DNA of 16,928 bases from an uncultured Clostridiaceae bacterium (lineage in GTDB: Bacteria > Bacillota > Clostridia > TANB77 > CAG-508), in NCBI GenBank assembly GCA_958402495.1, contig CATXTS010000031.1, positions 1 to 16,928 on the forward strand. Direction: 5' to 3'. The position numbers and the translations under genes were made by a program. A model generated the notes under the pieces. That model did no database searches, had not been told where the DNA came from, and was given only the letters and a program-made list of their open reading frames with translations. Of the stretch, positions 6,015-13,757 are shown piece by piece. How positions within the stretch are numbered: position 1 is the stretch's first letter; every line of letters begins with the position of its first letter.

Positions 6015-6905
6015 TTAACAAAATTGTGAGTCTATAATATCTCGTTTTAAATATTGATTTTTTACGACACCAGTTCCTATAAAATGCTTTTGTTCGTCAT
6101 ATATTTTATAAATACCATCTGGTTGCTTCGTACTTATTTTTACCCCATTTAAAAAATGTGGTAATTTTTTTTGCTCTATATAAATTATTGGATTTTCTTT
6201 TACGACATCTTCCATTGTTAAAATATGATTTTTTAACCATATTGCATTGTCTTTGTTTTGTTCTAATTCTTCTAATGTTACACTTTCCTCCATCAAGAAT
6301 TTTCCCACTTGAATTCGGTTTAGTTCTTTCATAAAACCTATGGTATTTAATTCTTTTGCAATAGTTTCGCATAAGCTCCTAACATACGTTCCCTTTGAAC
6401 AAGAAACTTGAAAATGGATTTCATCTTTATCTTCTTCTATAGATTTTAATTGCATTTCATAAATGGTAATTTCTCTTGCGGGTACAGTAATAGTTTCTCC
6501 CTTTCTAGCATATTCATATAGTTTTTTACCATGAACCTTTATAGCCGAATACATAGGTGGCACTTGTTTTTGCGTTCCTACCATCGATTGTAAAACCGCT
6601 TCTATCATTCCTTCTGAGTATTGGTTCCAATCAACGCTTCTAGTCTCCAAAACATTTCCTTCTATATCTAAAGTATCTGTTTTTATCCCTAATTGTAAAG
6701 TCACTTCATAAGTTTTGTCATGTTCCATGAGATATTTAGAAAGTTTTGTTCCATTATTTAATAGTAACGGTAATACACCAGTTGCGTTAGGGTCTAATGT
6801 TCCTGTATGACCAACTTTACTCACTTGTAATATTTTCTTTACCTTAGAAACTACATCCTGGGAAGTATAATTTTTTGGTTTATTGATTACTAAAATGCCA
6901 TCCAT
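6015..6905 (-). CDS. truB: tRNA pseudouridine-55 synthase TruB
   Basis: TruB makes the universal pseudouridine 55 in the T-loop of tRNA. The protein is 296 residues from the ATG at 6905. An in-frame GTG at 6914 abuts the ribosome site, whereas AAGAAGG lies 8 bases before the ATG, so the ATG is preferred. It begins MDGILVINKPKNYTSQDVV. The catalytic aspartate is D38 in GHTGTLDPNATGVLPL, and the second conserved block is VPPMYSAIKVHGKKLYEYAR. The thumb/catalytic region continues with CSKGTYVRSLCETIAKEL. The C-terminus (about 230-296) is a short PUA-like extension. In many Firmicutes truB directly follows rbfA and nrnA; here a pilin-like gene and separate promoters intervene. Confidence 0.96.
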   Translation of the reverse strand: MDGILVINKPKNYTSQDVVSKVKKILQVSKVGHTGTLDPNATGVLPLLLNNGTKLSKYLMEHDKTYEVTLQLGIKTDTLDIEGNVLETRSVDWNQYSEGMIEAVLQSMVGTQKQVPPMYSAIKVHGKKLYEYARKGETITVPAREITIYEMQLKSIEEDKDEIHFQVSCSKGTYVRSLCETIAKELNTIGFMKELNRIQVGKFLMEESVTLEELEQNKDNAIWLKNHILTMEDVVKENPIIYIEQKKLPHFLNGVKISTKQPDGIYKIYDEQKHFIGTGVVKNQYLKRDIIDSQFC

Positions 6906-6930
6906 TTTATTCACCTTCTTTTCACAAATT

Positions 6931-6959
6931 ATCTTACTCTTTTGTTACCTTTTTGTCAA
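6931..6959 (-). promoter_or_regulatory. Sigma-A promoter of truB
   Basis: The minus strand has a perfect TTGACA (6954-6959), a 17-base spacer and TAAGAT (6931-6936). The start site is near 6925, leaving an approximately 20-base leader with the ribosome site. truB is therefore transcribed independently of the genes upstream. Confidence 0.8.
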
Positions 6960-6970
6960 CCTACTTTTTT

Positions 6971-7011
6971 AAATGCTAAAGGAGACTTTTTAGAAGTCTC
7001 CTTTAGCATTT
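6971..7011 (-). terminator. Perfect 18-bp hairpin after the pilin-like gene
   Basis: The perfect 18-base arms (AAATGCTAAAGGAGACTT and its complement) enclose a 5-base loop about 32 bases past the pilin-like gene stop. The stem is strong, but on the minus strand it is followed by A and not by a T tract, so it may terminate weakly or act as an mRNA 3' stabiliser. Confidence 0.6.
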
Positions 7012-7042
7012 AATTTCTTCTAACTCTATTTTTCATATCTAT

Positions 7043-8326
7043 TTATTTGCTTACTTGAATAATTGAGTTACTAGATTTTGTAGCACATATTTCATTTAAT
7101 AAATGACTATTTCCCGTAAGTATTAAGGTTCCAGCATTAGTAGCTGTATTTCTAAAACAATCTTCATAACTTGTTGGATTTGCTTCAATTTGTATAGTTC
7201 CTGTTAAATTAGGACATTCTGCAAATGTTTCTTGTAAATTATCTACCGTTTCTGGTATAGCAGTGGACAATTGTTTCAAATTTGTACATCCTATAAAAGT
7301 TCTTTTCATATCTGTTACTTTGGTTGGAATACTAGGTGCCTGCATAACTAACACACAATATGCAAAACTTCCTCTTAAAGAAGTAACACTTTGCGGTATC
7401 TTTGGTAAATACTCCATTTTTTTACAATGTACAAAAGCCTGCGACATATTGGTAACTGTTTGTGGAATAATTGGTGGTTCTTTTAATTCGTAGCAAGAAT
7501 AAAACAATCCATACATGTTTAATAGAGAGTTCGGTAATATGGAGGCTTTTTTTAAATGTGTACAACTATTAAATGTTGTGTACATAGAAGTAACTGTTTT
7601 TGGAATTTCTGGTGCATTTATCATATCTGTGCATTCTCTAAATGTATTGTTCATATCTGTTACTGGCTTAAAATGATTATCCGATTTCGTCTTTATATAA
7701 GCAGGTACTTTTCCTTCTATTTCTCCTTGACTATTAAAGCCACCTAAATAGCCTTTATTTTCTATATTAGCATTATGAATAACCTCTTCATCATTTAAAG
7801 CATACGTTCCCTCTTCTAATAAAGTGTATTCCCATAAGTCCATATTAACTGGTTTTCCGTCTGTACCTATCCCTATCGCCCCTTGGTTACGTTCTTCTAT
7901 TTGTTCATTTGGTGCTACAGCTTCCTTCATTGCCTTTTCCCAATCTACACTTAGTTCCACGCCTTTGAAATTAACACTATATTGCCTATTTTCCTTTATC
8001 ATATTGATAATAAATCCATCCTCTATATCATAATCTACAATCGCGGTTCCTTCTCCCAAATGCTCATTTAAATACTGTTGCAAAAAGGTTAATCTTTCAA
8101 TTGCATCCAATTCTTTTTCTCGTATTTGTAGTTCTGCCATAGCCAATTGTATAATTTCTTTCTCATTTCCTATTTGTGTTCGTTCTTTTGCTTCTTGTGC
8201 TTTTTGTAAAATGCCATTATCACCTATTAATGCATTGATTGTTACCCCTGCTAAGATAATGAGTACTATGATAGTAATAACTAATGCTATTAAAGTAATT
8301 CCCTTTTGTTTTTCTCTTTTCTTCAT
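7043..8326 (-). CDS. Prepilin-like surface protein with BspA-type leucine-rich repeats
   Basis: The protein is 427 residues from the ATG at 8326, chosen because GAGGAG lies 5 bases upstream; an in-frame ATG at 8359 has no ribosome site. The N-terminus MKKREKQKGITLIALVITII is a class III (type IV prepilin) signal: a basic leader, Gly cleavage site and an approximately 20-residue hydrophobic helix. Mature position 5 is Ala and not the usual Glu, a variant often seen in Clostridia. A helical segment (about 35-90) and an unrecognised region follow. From about residue 215 there are at least six units of 23-24 residues built as VTxMxxTFxxCxxLxxxPxIPxx (e.g. VTSMYTTFNSCTHLKKASIL), the LRR_5/BspA pattern with a conserved Cys. 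It is likely cell-surface, perhaps adhesive. Its own promoter shows it is an insertion between nrnA and truB. Confidence 0.85.
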   Translation of the reverse strand: MKKREKQKGITLIALVITIIVLIILAGVTINALIGDNGILQKAQEAKERTQIGNEKEIIQLAMAELQIREKELDAIERLTFLQQYLNEHLGEGTAIVDYDIEDGFIINMIKENRQYSVNFKGVELSVDWEKAMKEAVAPNEQIEERNQGAIGIGTDGKPVNMDLWEYTLLEEGTYALNDEEVIHNANIENKGYLGGFNSQGEIEGKVPAYIKTKSDNHFKPVTDMNNTFRECTDMINAPEIPKTVTSMYTTFNSCTHLKKASILPNSLLNMYGLFYSCYELKEPPIIPQTVTNMSQAFVHCKKMEYLPKIPQSVTSLRGSFAYCVLVMQAPSIPTKVTDMKRTFIGCTNLKQLSTAIPETVDNLQETFAECPNLTGTIQIEANPTSYEDCFRNTATNAGTLILTGNSHLLNEICATKSSNSIIQVSK

Positions 8327-8380
8327 TTCTACTCCTCTTTCTTTTCTTATGTTTTCCATTTTTTTAATCTTTATACTTCT

Positions 8381-8409
8381 ATTCTATATTACCTTTCGGT
8401 TAATGTCAA
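8381..8409 (-). promoter_or_regulatory. Sigma-A promoter of the pilin-like gene
   Basis: The minus strand has TTGACA (8404-8409), a 17-base spacer and TAGAAT (8381-8386). The predicted start is near 8374, about 48 bases before the ATG. Confidence 0.8.
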
Positions 8410-8478
8410 TATTTCTAATATCTTACTTATTTCTAATTATACAAAATATTGCTTATTTTTTTTATTATAGTATAGGGT

Positions 8479-8492
8479 TTCGTATATACGAA
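8479..8492. repeat. 14-bp perfect palindrome
   Basis: TTCGTATATACGAA equals its own reverse complement. It lies about 70 bases upstream of the pilin-like gene -35 box, between that promoter and the nrnA terminator. It could be a binding site for a dimeric regulator; no partner is known. Confidence 0.4.
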
Positions 8493-8503
8493 GTTACATA
8501 ACA

Positions 8504-8538
8504 AAAGTAGATTAGAATTTTTTATTCTAATCTACTTT
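8504..8538 (-). terminator. Terminator of the rimP-nrnA operon
   Basis: Perfect 15-base arms (AAAGTAGATTAGAAT and its complement) enclose a 5-base loop 18 bases past the nrnA stop. On the minus strand the stem ends in CTACTTTTG. Confidence 0.8.
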
Positions 8539-8556
8539 CTACATTAATTCCTTTTT

Positions 8557-9507
8557 TTATTTCAAATATCCTTTTACTTGGCTAATAATTCTTTCCTTAG
8601 CTTGTTGCAAAGGAGCAGATAACACGCAGCCTGCTGCACGCACATGTCCTCCTCCTCCAAAAGTTAAACAAACATCAGAAACATTTACATAACTATTAGA
8701 ACGAAGAGAAGCTTTAAATCCTTTATCTGTTTCTCTTAAAAAGATAGATACCTCTACTCCTTCAATACTACGTCCTTCTTCTACTATACCTTCATGGTCT
8801 CCTGATTCTGCATTTACCTCTAGTTCATCTTGTTTCGTAATATAGGTAAACGCTATACGACCTTCTTCTAAAAATTCAAGTCGTTCAATAGCCCTTCTTC
8901 TTAGTTCAAAATTAGCTTTTGTTTTTGTGTTCATGACACGTTTATAAATATTAGAAACATTAACACCTTTTTTTAAAAGCCCAGATGCAAATTCAAAAGT
9001 TTCTGGTGTGGTATTTTGGTATTGAAAACCACCAGTATCTGTAATGATACCAGTTAAAATACAAGTACCAATTTCTTTATCCATTTCTACGCCAAAATAA
9101 TCTAACACCGTCAATAGTATTTGTGCACAAGCTGGAGAATCTGGGTTTATGTAGTTATAATCACCAAACATGGTATTGGTACTATGATGATCAATCGTTA
9201 CTTTTACTTTAGCAGTTTCAAAATAATTAGCAAACCCATTTAATAATTGTATCGTTGCACAATCTAATGCTATAGCTAAATCATAAGCTTCTTTACTGCC
9301 TTCTTTTATAATTTCACCTGCACATGGTAAAAATTCAAATGTTCTTGGTACCTCTGGTACAACTACATCTGCTTGTTTTCCCATTCTCTTTAATGCCATA
9401 TATAAAGCCAGCACACTTCCAATGGCATCTCCATCTGGATTTTCATGTGTTAGAATTACAATAGATTTTGCTTTTTGAATTTCCTCTAATATATTATCTA
9501 AAGTCAT
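8557..9507 (-). CDS. nrnA: DHH-family bifunctional oligoribonuclease/pAp phosphatase NrnA
   Basis: NrnA degrades very short RNAs (nanoRNA) and 3',5'-pAp. The protein is 316 residues. The metal-binding motifs of the DHH phosphoesterases are in order: HENPDGDAIGS (21-31), D82 in IALDCAT, DHH at 106-108 (VTIDHHSTN), and D157 in GIITDTGGF. The C-terminal DHHA1 substrate domain ends in FGGGGHVRAAGC (GGGGH at 284-288). The ribosome site GAGGGAG lies 6-7 bases before the ATG. It follows rbfA by 47 bases and is the last gene of the operon, a common Firmicutes order (infB-rbfA-nrnA). Confidence 0.95.
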   Translation of the reverse strand: MTLDNILEEIQKAKSIVILTHENPDGDAIGSVLALYMALKRMGKQADVVVPEVPRTFEFLPCAGEIIKEGSKEAYDLAIALDCATIQLLNGFANYFETAKVKVTIDHHSTNTMFGDYNYINPDSPACAQILLTVLDYFGVEMDKEIGTCILTGIITDTGGFQYQNTTPETFEFASGLLKKGVNVSNIYKRVMNTKTKANFELRRRAIERLEFLEEGRIAFTYITKQDELEVNAESGDHEGIVEEGRSIEGVEVSIFLRETDKGFKASLRSNSYVNVSDVCLTFGGGGHVRAAGCVLSAPLQQAKERIISQVKGYLK

Positions 9508-9554
9508 TTTTTCTCCCTCTATTTTCTTGTATTTTTAGAAGAAAGAAAAGAAGT

Positions 9555-9932
9555 TTATTCTTCTTTTCCTTCTTCTTTCTTATCTTCTTGTTTTAATTCT
9601 TTAATGATGGAATCAATTTTAGCACCATATTCAAAAGAATCATCTTTTTCAAATACTAATTCTGGTGTAATTCTTAAATTGACTCTTTTAGCAATCAAAC
9701 TTCTGATAAATCCAGCAGATTGTTTTAGTGCCTCAAATGTTTTTTCTTCACTTTTGGCATTTATGACACTAACATATACTTTCGCATATTTTAAATCTGG
9801 TGTAATCTTTACTTTCGTAACACTTATTAATCCTGTTGCATCTGGATTTTTCAATTCGAAAGAGATAATTTGACTAATCTCTTTTTTTAGTTCTTCATCG
9901 ATACGATTTAATCTAGTTTCATTCTTTGGCAT
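9555..9932 (-). CDS. rbfA: 30S ribosome-binding factor RbfA
   Basis: RbfA helps late 30S maturation, acting on the 5' end of 16S rRNA. The protein is 125 residues, normal for the family. It begins MPKNETRLNRIDEELKKEISQII. The KH-like fold carries the signature NPDATGLISVTKVKITPDLKYAKVYVSV, then the RSLIAKRVNLRITPELVFEKDDSFEYGAKI block. The tail is Lys/Glu-rich (about 113-125). The ribosome site AAAGGAGG is about 7 bases before the ATG, 28 bases after infB. Confidence 0.96.
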   Translation of the reverse strand: MPKNETRLNRIDEELKKEISQIISFELKNPDATGLISVTKVKITPDLKYAKVYVSVINAKSEEKTFEALKQSAGFIRSLIAKRVNLRITPELVFEKDDSFEYGAKIDSIIKELKQEDKKEEGKEE

Positions 9933-9960
9933 AATCTGCCTCCTTTTTCTTTACGTAAAT

Positions 9961-12900
9961 TTATCTTTTTACTTCTTCCATAATGTATACTTCTATGATG
10001 TCTCCTTCTTTTAAGTCATTGTAATTTTCAATCTGCATACCACATTCATAACCTTTAGCAACTTCTTTTACATCGTCTTTAAATCTCTTTAGAGAAGAAA
10101 GTTTACCTTCATGGATAACGACATCTTCACGTATAACTCTAACGCCTGCATTTCTTTCTATCTTACCATCTAAGACATAGGCTCCTGCAATGGTTCCTAC
10201 ATTAGATACCTTAAAGGTTTGTCTGACTTCTACATTTCCAATTACCTTTTCTTCAAAGATTGGGTCTAACATACCTTTCATAGCTGCTTTTACATCATCT
10301 AATGCTTGATAGATAACAGAATATGGTTTAATCTCTACTTCTTCTTTTTCTGCTACTTGTTTTGCAATCACACCTGGTCTTACATTAAATGCTATGATAA
10401 TAGCATTAGCAACTTTAGCTAGATTTACATCTGATTCATTAACTGCACCTGCAACCGCATGAATAACTCTTACCTTTACTTCCTCATTTGATAGTTTCTC
10501 TAAAGATTGTTTTAATGCTTCTGCAGAACCTTGTACATCTGCTTTTACAATAATATTTAATTGTTTCAAATTGCCTTGTTCCATTTGACTAAATAAATTA
10601 TCTAAAGTAACCGGTGTCATACTACCAATCGTCTTTTCTCTTGCTTGACGTTTTCTTCTTTCAATTAAATGTTTTGCCATTTTCTCATCTTTTACCTCAT
10701 AGAAAACATCTCCTGACTCTGGTAACTGGGTTAATCCCATAATTTCTACTGGTGTAGATGGACCTGCTTTCTTTACACGTTGTCCTTTATCATTTTTCAT
10801 TGCTCTAATTCTACCAATGGCAGAACCTACCACAATAGTATCTCCTACGTCTAAAGTTCCTCTTTGTACTAACATAGAAGCAATTGGTCCTTTAGCTTTA
10901 TCTAGACGTGCTTCAATGACAACACCTTTGGCTTGTTTATTAGGATTTGCTTTTAGTTCTAATACATCTGCTTCTAATAATACCATTTCTAGTAATTCGT
11001 CTATATGCATACGTTTTTTAGCTGAAATTGGTACATAAATGGTATCACCACCCCATTCTTCTGGCACTAATTCGTATTTCATTAATTCTTGTTTTACTTT
11101 ATCAATATTCGCTTCTGGTAAGTCAATTTTATTAATCGCTACAATAATTGGAATACCGGCTGCTTTTGCATGATTAATTGCTTCAATTGTTTGTGGCATA
11201 ACGCCATCGTTAGCAGCTACTACTAGAATAGCAATATCTGTAATTTGAGCACCTCTAGCACGCATGCTCGTAAAAGCTTCATGTCCTGGTGTATCTAAGA
11301 AAGTAATTTCTCTTCCATTTACATTGACTTTATATGCACCTATATGTTGAGTGATGCCTCCTGCTTCTCCTTCTATCACATTTGTGCTTCTAATAGCATC
11401 TAGTAGAGAAGTTTTACCATGGTCTACGTGTCCCATAACAACAACTACTGGTGGTCTTTGCTCTAAATCTTCTGCTTTGTCTTCAGACTCATCAAATAGA
11501 ATATCTTCTTCTTTTACTTCTTCTTTCTTTTTAGCTGTAACACCAAATTCTTGTGCTATTAAAAATGCTGTATCAAAATCGACATCATTGTTGATAGTTG
11601 CCATAATACCATACCCTAACAATTTCTTAATGACTTCTGCAGTTGTTTTCTTTAATTCTGCTGCTAAGTCTTTAACCGTAATCGTTTCTGGGATGGTAAT
11701 TTCTGTTAGTTTGAAGATTTTTTGTGTTCTATCATCACTAATCTTACTTGCTTTCTTCTTGTTTCGTTTTCCACGGGCTGTTGTTAAATCATAATAATCT
11801 AACATACCACCTTCTTGGTCATCAAACATATTTGATAATCTATCGACTTGTTTTAAGTCTTTTAGTTTTTCACCATTGAATTCTTCTACAAACTTACCTG
11901 CCTTCTTTACTTTAGTAGTTTTCTTTGCTTTTTCTTCTAATCTTTCATTTTTTACTTTATCAATCGCTCTTGTACTAAAGTCTCTTTGATTTTCCTTTTC
12001 TACAATATCAGTTGTGATAATGTCTTTAATATTTTTGTCAATGCCTCTATCATCCAAAGGTCTTCTTTCTCGATTATTAAAGTTACCATTTCTATTTGGA
12101 TAACCATTATTCTGGTAACCATTTTGATTGTTGTTACGATTTTGGTAACCATTGTTATTACCGCGGTTTTGGTATCCATTTCCTTGAGTATTATTATTTC
12201 TATCTTGGTAATTACTATTTTGACCATTTCTATTTGGATAGCCATTGTTGTTACGGTTTTGATAGGTATTGTTATTACCATTTTGATAATTATTACGGTT
12301 CTGATAGCCATTTTGATTATTGTTACGATTTTGATAGCCATTATTATTACCACGGTTTTGGTAGCCATTTCCTTGAGAATTGCTATTTCTATCTTGGTAA
12401 TTATTACTTTGACCATTTCTATTTGGATATCCACTATTATTACGGTTCTGATAGTTATTATTACCATTTTGATAATTATTATGATTTGAATAATTACCTG
12501 TATGATTATTTCTATCTACATAATTTGGATTTCTAGTTGTTGTAGCATTTGGTTCTTGTGGTCTAACAGGCTTTGTTACTATTTCTTCTTTTTCTACTAC
12601 TTCTTCTACTTTTTCTTTTTGAATTGTCTCTACCATATTTTCTTGTTTTATACTAACGTCCTCTTTCTTTTCTGTTTTTACTTCTTCTACTTTTGGCTTT
12701 GGTTCTTCTTTTTTACCAATGCCAAATAACTCACTTACTGTCATTGGCTTAGTTGGTTTATTACGATATACAATATTGTAATCGGCATTTTTATTTCTTT
12801 CTACAAAACCAACTTGTTTATTCTTTTGTTCTTTTTGTTTTTTCTCTTCTTCTTTTACTTTTTCTTCTTCATCAGCAATAATCACTTCTCTTCTAATAAT

Positions 12901-13146
12901 TACTGGTGTTGTTCCCTTCTTATCTTCTTTTGCCTTCGTTACTTTTGTTGTTTTTGCAGTTTCTTTACTGCCTTGTACTTGACTAGGTTTGTTAGAAAGT
13001 GCCTCCTTAATGGCTTTTGCTTCTTTCTCATCTACACCACTTAAATGACTTTTTGCTTCAATGCCTAATTCATTTGCCTTAGCAATTACCTCTTTACTGG
13101 CTAATCCCATTTCCTTTGCGATTTCATGTATTTTTATTTTACCCAA
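9961..13146 (-). CDS. infB: Translation initiation factor IF-2 with a large Asn-rich linker
   Basis: IF-2 is the GTPase that places initiator fMet-tRNA on the ribosome. The protein is 1061 residues, well above the approximately 700-750 of compact Firmicutes IF-2. Residues 1-50 are an IF2_N domain (MGKIKIHEIAKEMGLASKEV). Residues 50-200 are Lys/Glu-rich. Residues about 204-358 are Asn/Gly/Gln/Tyr/Arg low complexity holding a 62-63-residue duplication. A second IF2_N-like domain lies at about 492-545. The G domain has GHVDHGKT (572-579), DTPGH (618-622), NKID (672-675) and SAK. Domain II and the C-terminal IF2 region end at EVYIMEEVKR. It overlaps the ylxQ 3' end by 8 bases. The core is intact and should be functional; the linker function is unknown. 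Confidence 0.97.
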   Translation of the reverse strand: MGKIKIHEIAKEMGLASKEVIAKANELGIEAKSHLSGVDEKEAKAIKEALSNKPSQVQGSKETAKTTKVTKAKEDKKGTTPVIIRREVIIADEEEKVKEEEKKQKEQKNKQVGFVERNKNADYNIVYRNKPTKPMTVSELFGIGKKEEPKPKVEEVKTEKKEDVSIKQENMVETIQKEKVEEVVEKEEIVTKPVRPQEPNATTTRNPNYVDRNNHTGNYSNHNNYQNGNNNYQNRNNSGYPNRNGQSNNYQDRNSNSQGNGYQNRGNNNGYQNRNNNQNGYQNRNNYQNGNNNTYQNRNNNGYPNRNGQNSNYQDRNNNTQGNGYQNRGNNNGYQNRNNNQNGYQNNGYPNRNGNFNNRERRPLDDRGIDKNIKDIITTDIVEKENQRDFSTRAIDKVKNERLEEKAKKTTKVKKAGKFVEEFNGEKLKDLKQVDRLSNMFDDQEGGMLDYYDLTTARGKRNKKKASKISDDRTQKIFKLTEITIPETITVKDLAAELKKTTAEVIKKLLGYGIMATINNDVDFDTAFLIAQEFGVTAKKKEEVKEEDILFDESEDKAEDLEQRPPVVVVMGHVDHGKTSLLDAIRSTNVIEGEAGGITQHIGAYKVNVNGREITFLDTPGHEAFTSMRARGAQITDIAILVVAANDGVMPQTIEAINHAKAAGIPIIVAINKIDLPEANIDKVKQELMKYELVPEEWGGDTIYVPISAKKRMHIDELLEMVLLEADVLELKANPNKQAKGVVIEARLDKAKGPIASMLVQRGTLDVGDTIVVGSAIGRIRAMKNDKGQRVKKAGPSTPVEIMGLTQLPESGDVFYEVKDEKMAKHLIERRKRQAREKTIGSMTPVTLDNLFSQMEQGNLKQLNIIVKADVQGSAEALKQSLEKLSNEEVKVRVIHAVAGAVNESDVNLAKVANAIIIAFNVRPGVIAKQVAEKEEVEIKPYSVIYQALDDVKAAMKGMLDPIFEEKVIGNVEVRQTFKVSNVGTIAGAYVLDGKIERNAGVRVIREDVVIHEGKLSSLKRFKDDVKEVAKGYECGMQIENYNDLKEGDIIEVYIMEEVKR
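12115..12484. repeat. Tandem approximately 189-bp duplication inside infB
   Basis: Two imperfect direct copies, about 12115-12298 and 12304-12484, are offset by 189 bases through most of their length and by 186 at the right end; one codon was gained or lost. They encode residues about 223-284 and 285-347 of IF-2. Shorter nested units (YQNRNNN, GYPNRNGQ, NYQDRN) recur within each copy. The reading frame is kept throughout. Confidence 0.88.
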
Positions 13147-13462
13147 TCATTTCACCCCCATTATTCATTATTTTAATTATCTCATTTGAAAAATGAATTT
13201 CTTTTATTCCTATAATAGCCTTGTTTTGCTGCCCTATTACTTTGCTAAGTTCCTCTATTGTTCCATAAATATAGAAAGGAACTTTCTGCTCTGTAGCTAT
13301 TTGCTTTAAGTTCTTTTTTGTTCTATCTGCAGCATCTTGTGCTACAATAACTAGTTTTACTTGTTTTTTGCAGATAGCCTCTATGGTACTTTCTGTTCCA
13401 AAAACAACTTTCCCTGCTTTTCTGGCTAATCCTAACAAGCCACCTATTTTTTTATTGATCAA
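13139..13462 (-). CDS. L7Ae/L30e-family RNA-binding protein YlxQ
   Basis: The protein is 107 residues with the L7Ae fold: KKIGGLLGLARKAGKVVFGTE, then VKLVIVAQDAADRTKKNL. These proteins bind kink-turn RNA; the exact target of YlxQ is not established. The start is a TTG at 13462 that lies within the 3' end of rnpM (11-base overlap), with AGAGGTG 6 bases upstream. No ATG is available in this frame. The 3' end overlaps the infB start by 8 bases, so it is translationally coupled on both sides. The position between rnpM and infB is conserved in Firmicutes. Confidence 0.92.
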   Translation of the reverse strand: MINKKIGGLLGLARKAGKVVFGTESTIEAICKKQVKLVIVAQDAADRTKKNLKQIATEQKVPFYIYGTIEELSKVIGQQNKAIIGIKEIHFSNEIIKIMNNGGEMIG

Positions 13463-13712
13463 TCATGACACCTCTTAGACTTTCATAAATTTCCTCTGTG
13501 ATTTTTGTTTCAAAAACTCTTTCCAATTTCTTCGTTTTTATTGCTTTTTCTAAACATTGAATATCTTTACATAGATAAGCACCTCTGCCACTCGCTCTTC
13601 CCGTCATATCTAAACTAATATTCCCATCTTTGTCTTTTACAATTCTTACTAATTCTTTTTTTGGTTTTATACTATTACAACCAATACAAGTACGATTTGG
13701 TAACTTTTTCAA
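13452..13712 (-). CDS. rnpM: RNase P modulator RnpM (YlxR)
   Basis: The protein is 86 residues. YlxR family proteins bind RNA; the Bacillus member was shown to bind the RNase P RNA and lower its activity, hence RnpM. The signature is CIGCNSIKPKKELVRIVKD near the N-terminus, then GRASGRGAYLC. Cysteines 9, 12, 48 and 53 are present. It lies 45 bases after nusA. The ATG at 13712 is preceded by the A/G-rich AAAGGATGTG region. The stop overlaps the start of ylxQ. Confidence 0.93.
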   Translation of the reverse strand: MKKLPNRTCIGCNSIKPKKELVRIVKDKDGNISLDMTGRASGRGAYLCKDIQCLEKAIKTKKLERVFETKITEEIYESLRGVMIDQ

Positions 13713-13757
13713 ACAATCACATCCTTTATTTTCATTGTATTCTGGTTATGTCCTATT

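Noticed and set aside
6906..6914. GTG start of TruB at 6914
   Set aside because: The ribosome site AAGAAGG would abut this codon; spacing is right for the ATG at 6905.
8475..8500. Resemblance to a loxP half-site (TATACGAAGTTA)
   Set aside because: The 8-bp spacer and second full arm are absent and there is no recombinase nearby; probably chance around a palindrome.
8211..8501. Plus-strand 96-codon hydrophobic ORF
   Set aside because: It is the antisense of the prepilin-like signal region and its promoter, with no ribosome site.
12115..12484. Regular short repeats that could suggest a CRISPR array
   Set aside because: Repeats are degenerate, in frame, continuous without unique spacers, and encode IF-2 residues.
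11986..12489. Long hydrophobic plus-strand ORFs opposite the IF-2 Asn-rich region
   Set aside because: They are complements of Asn (AAT/AAC) codon runs, which read as Ile/Val-rich in the opposite strand; no ribosome site, and infB is clearly the coding frame.
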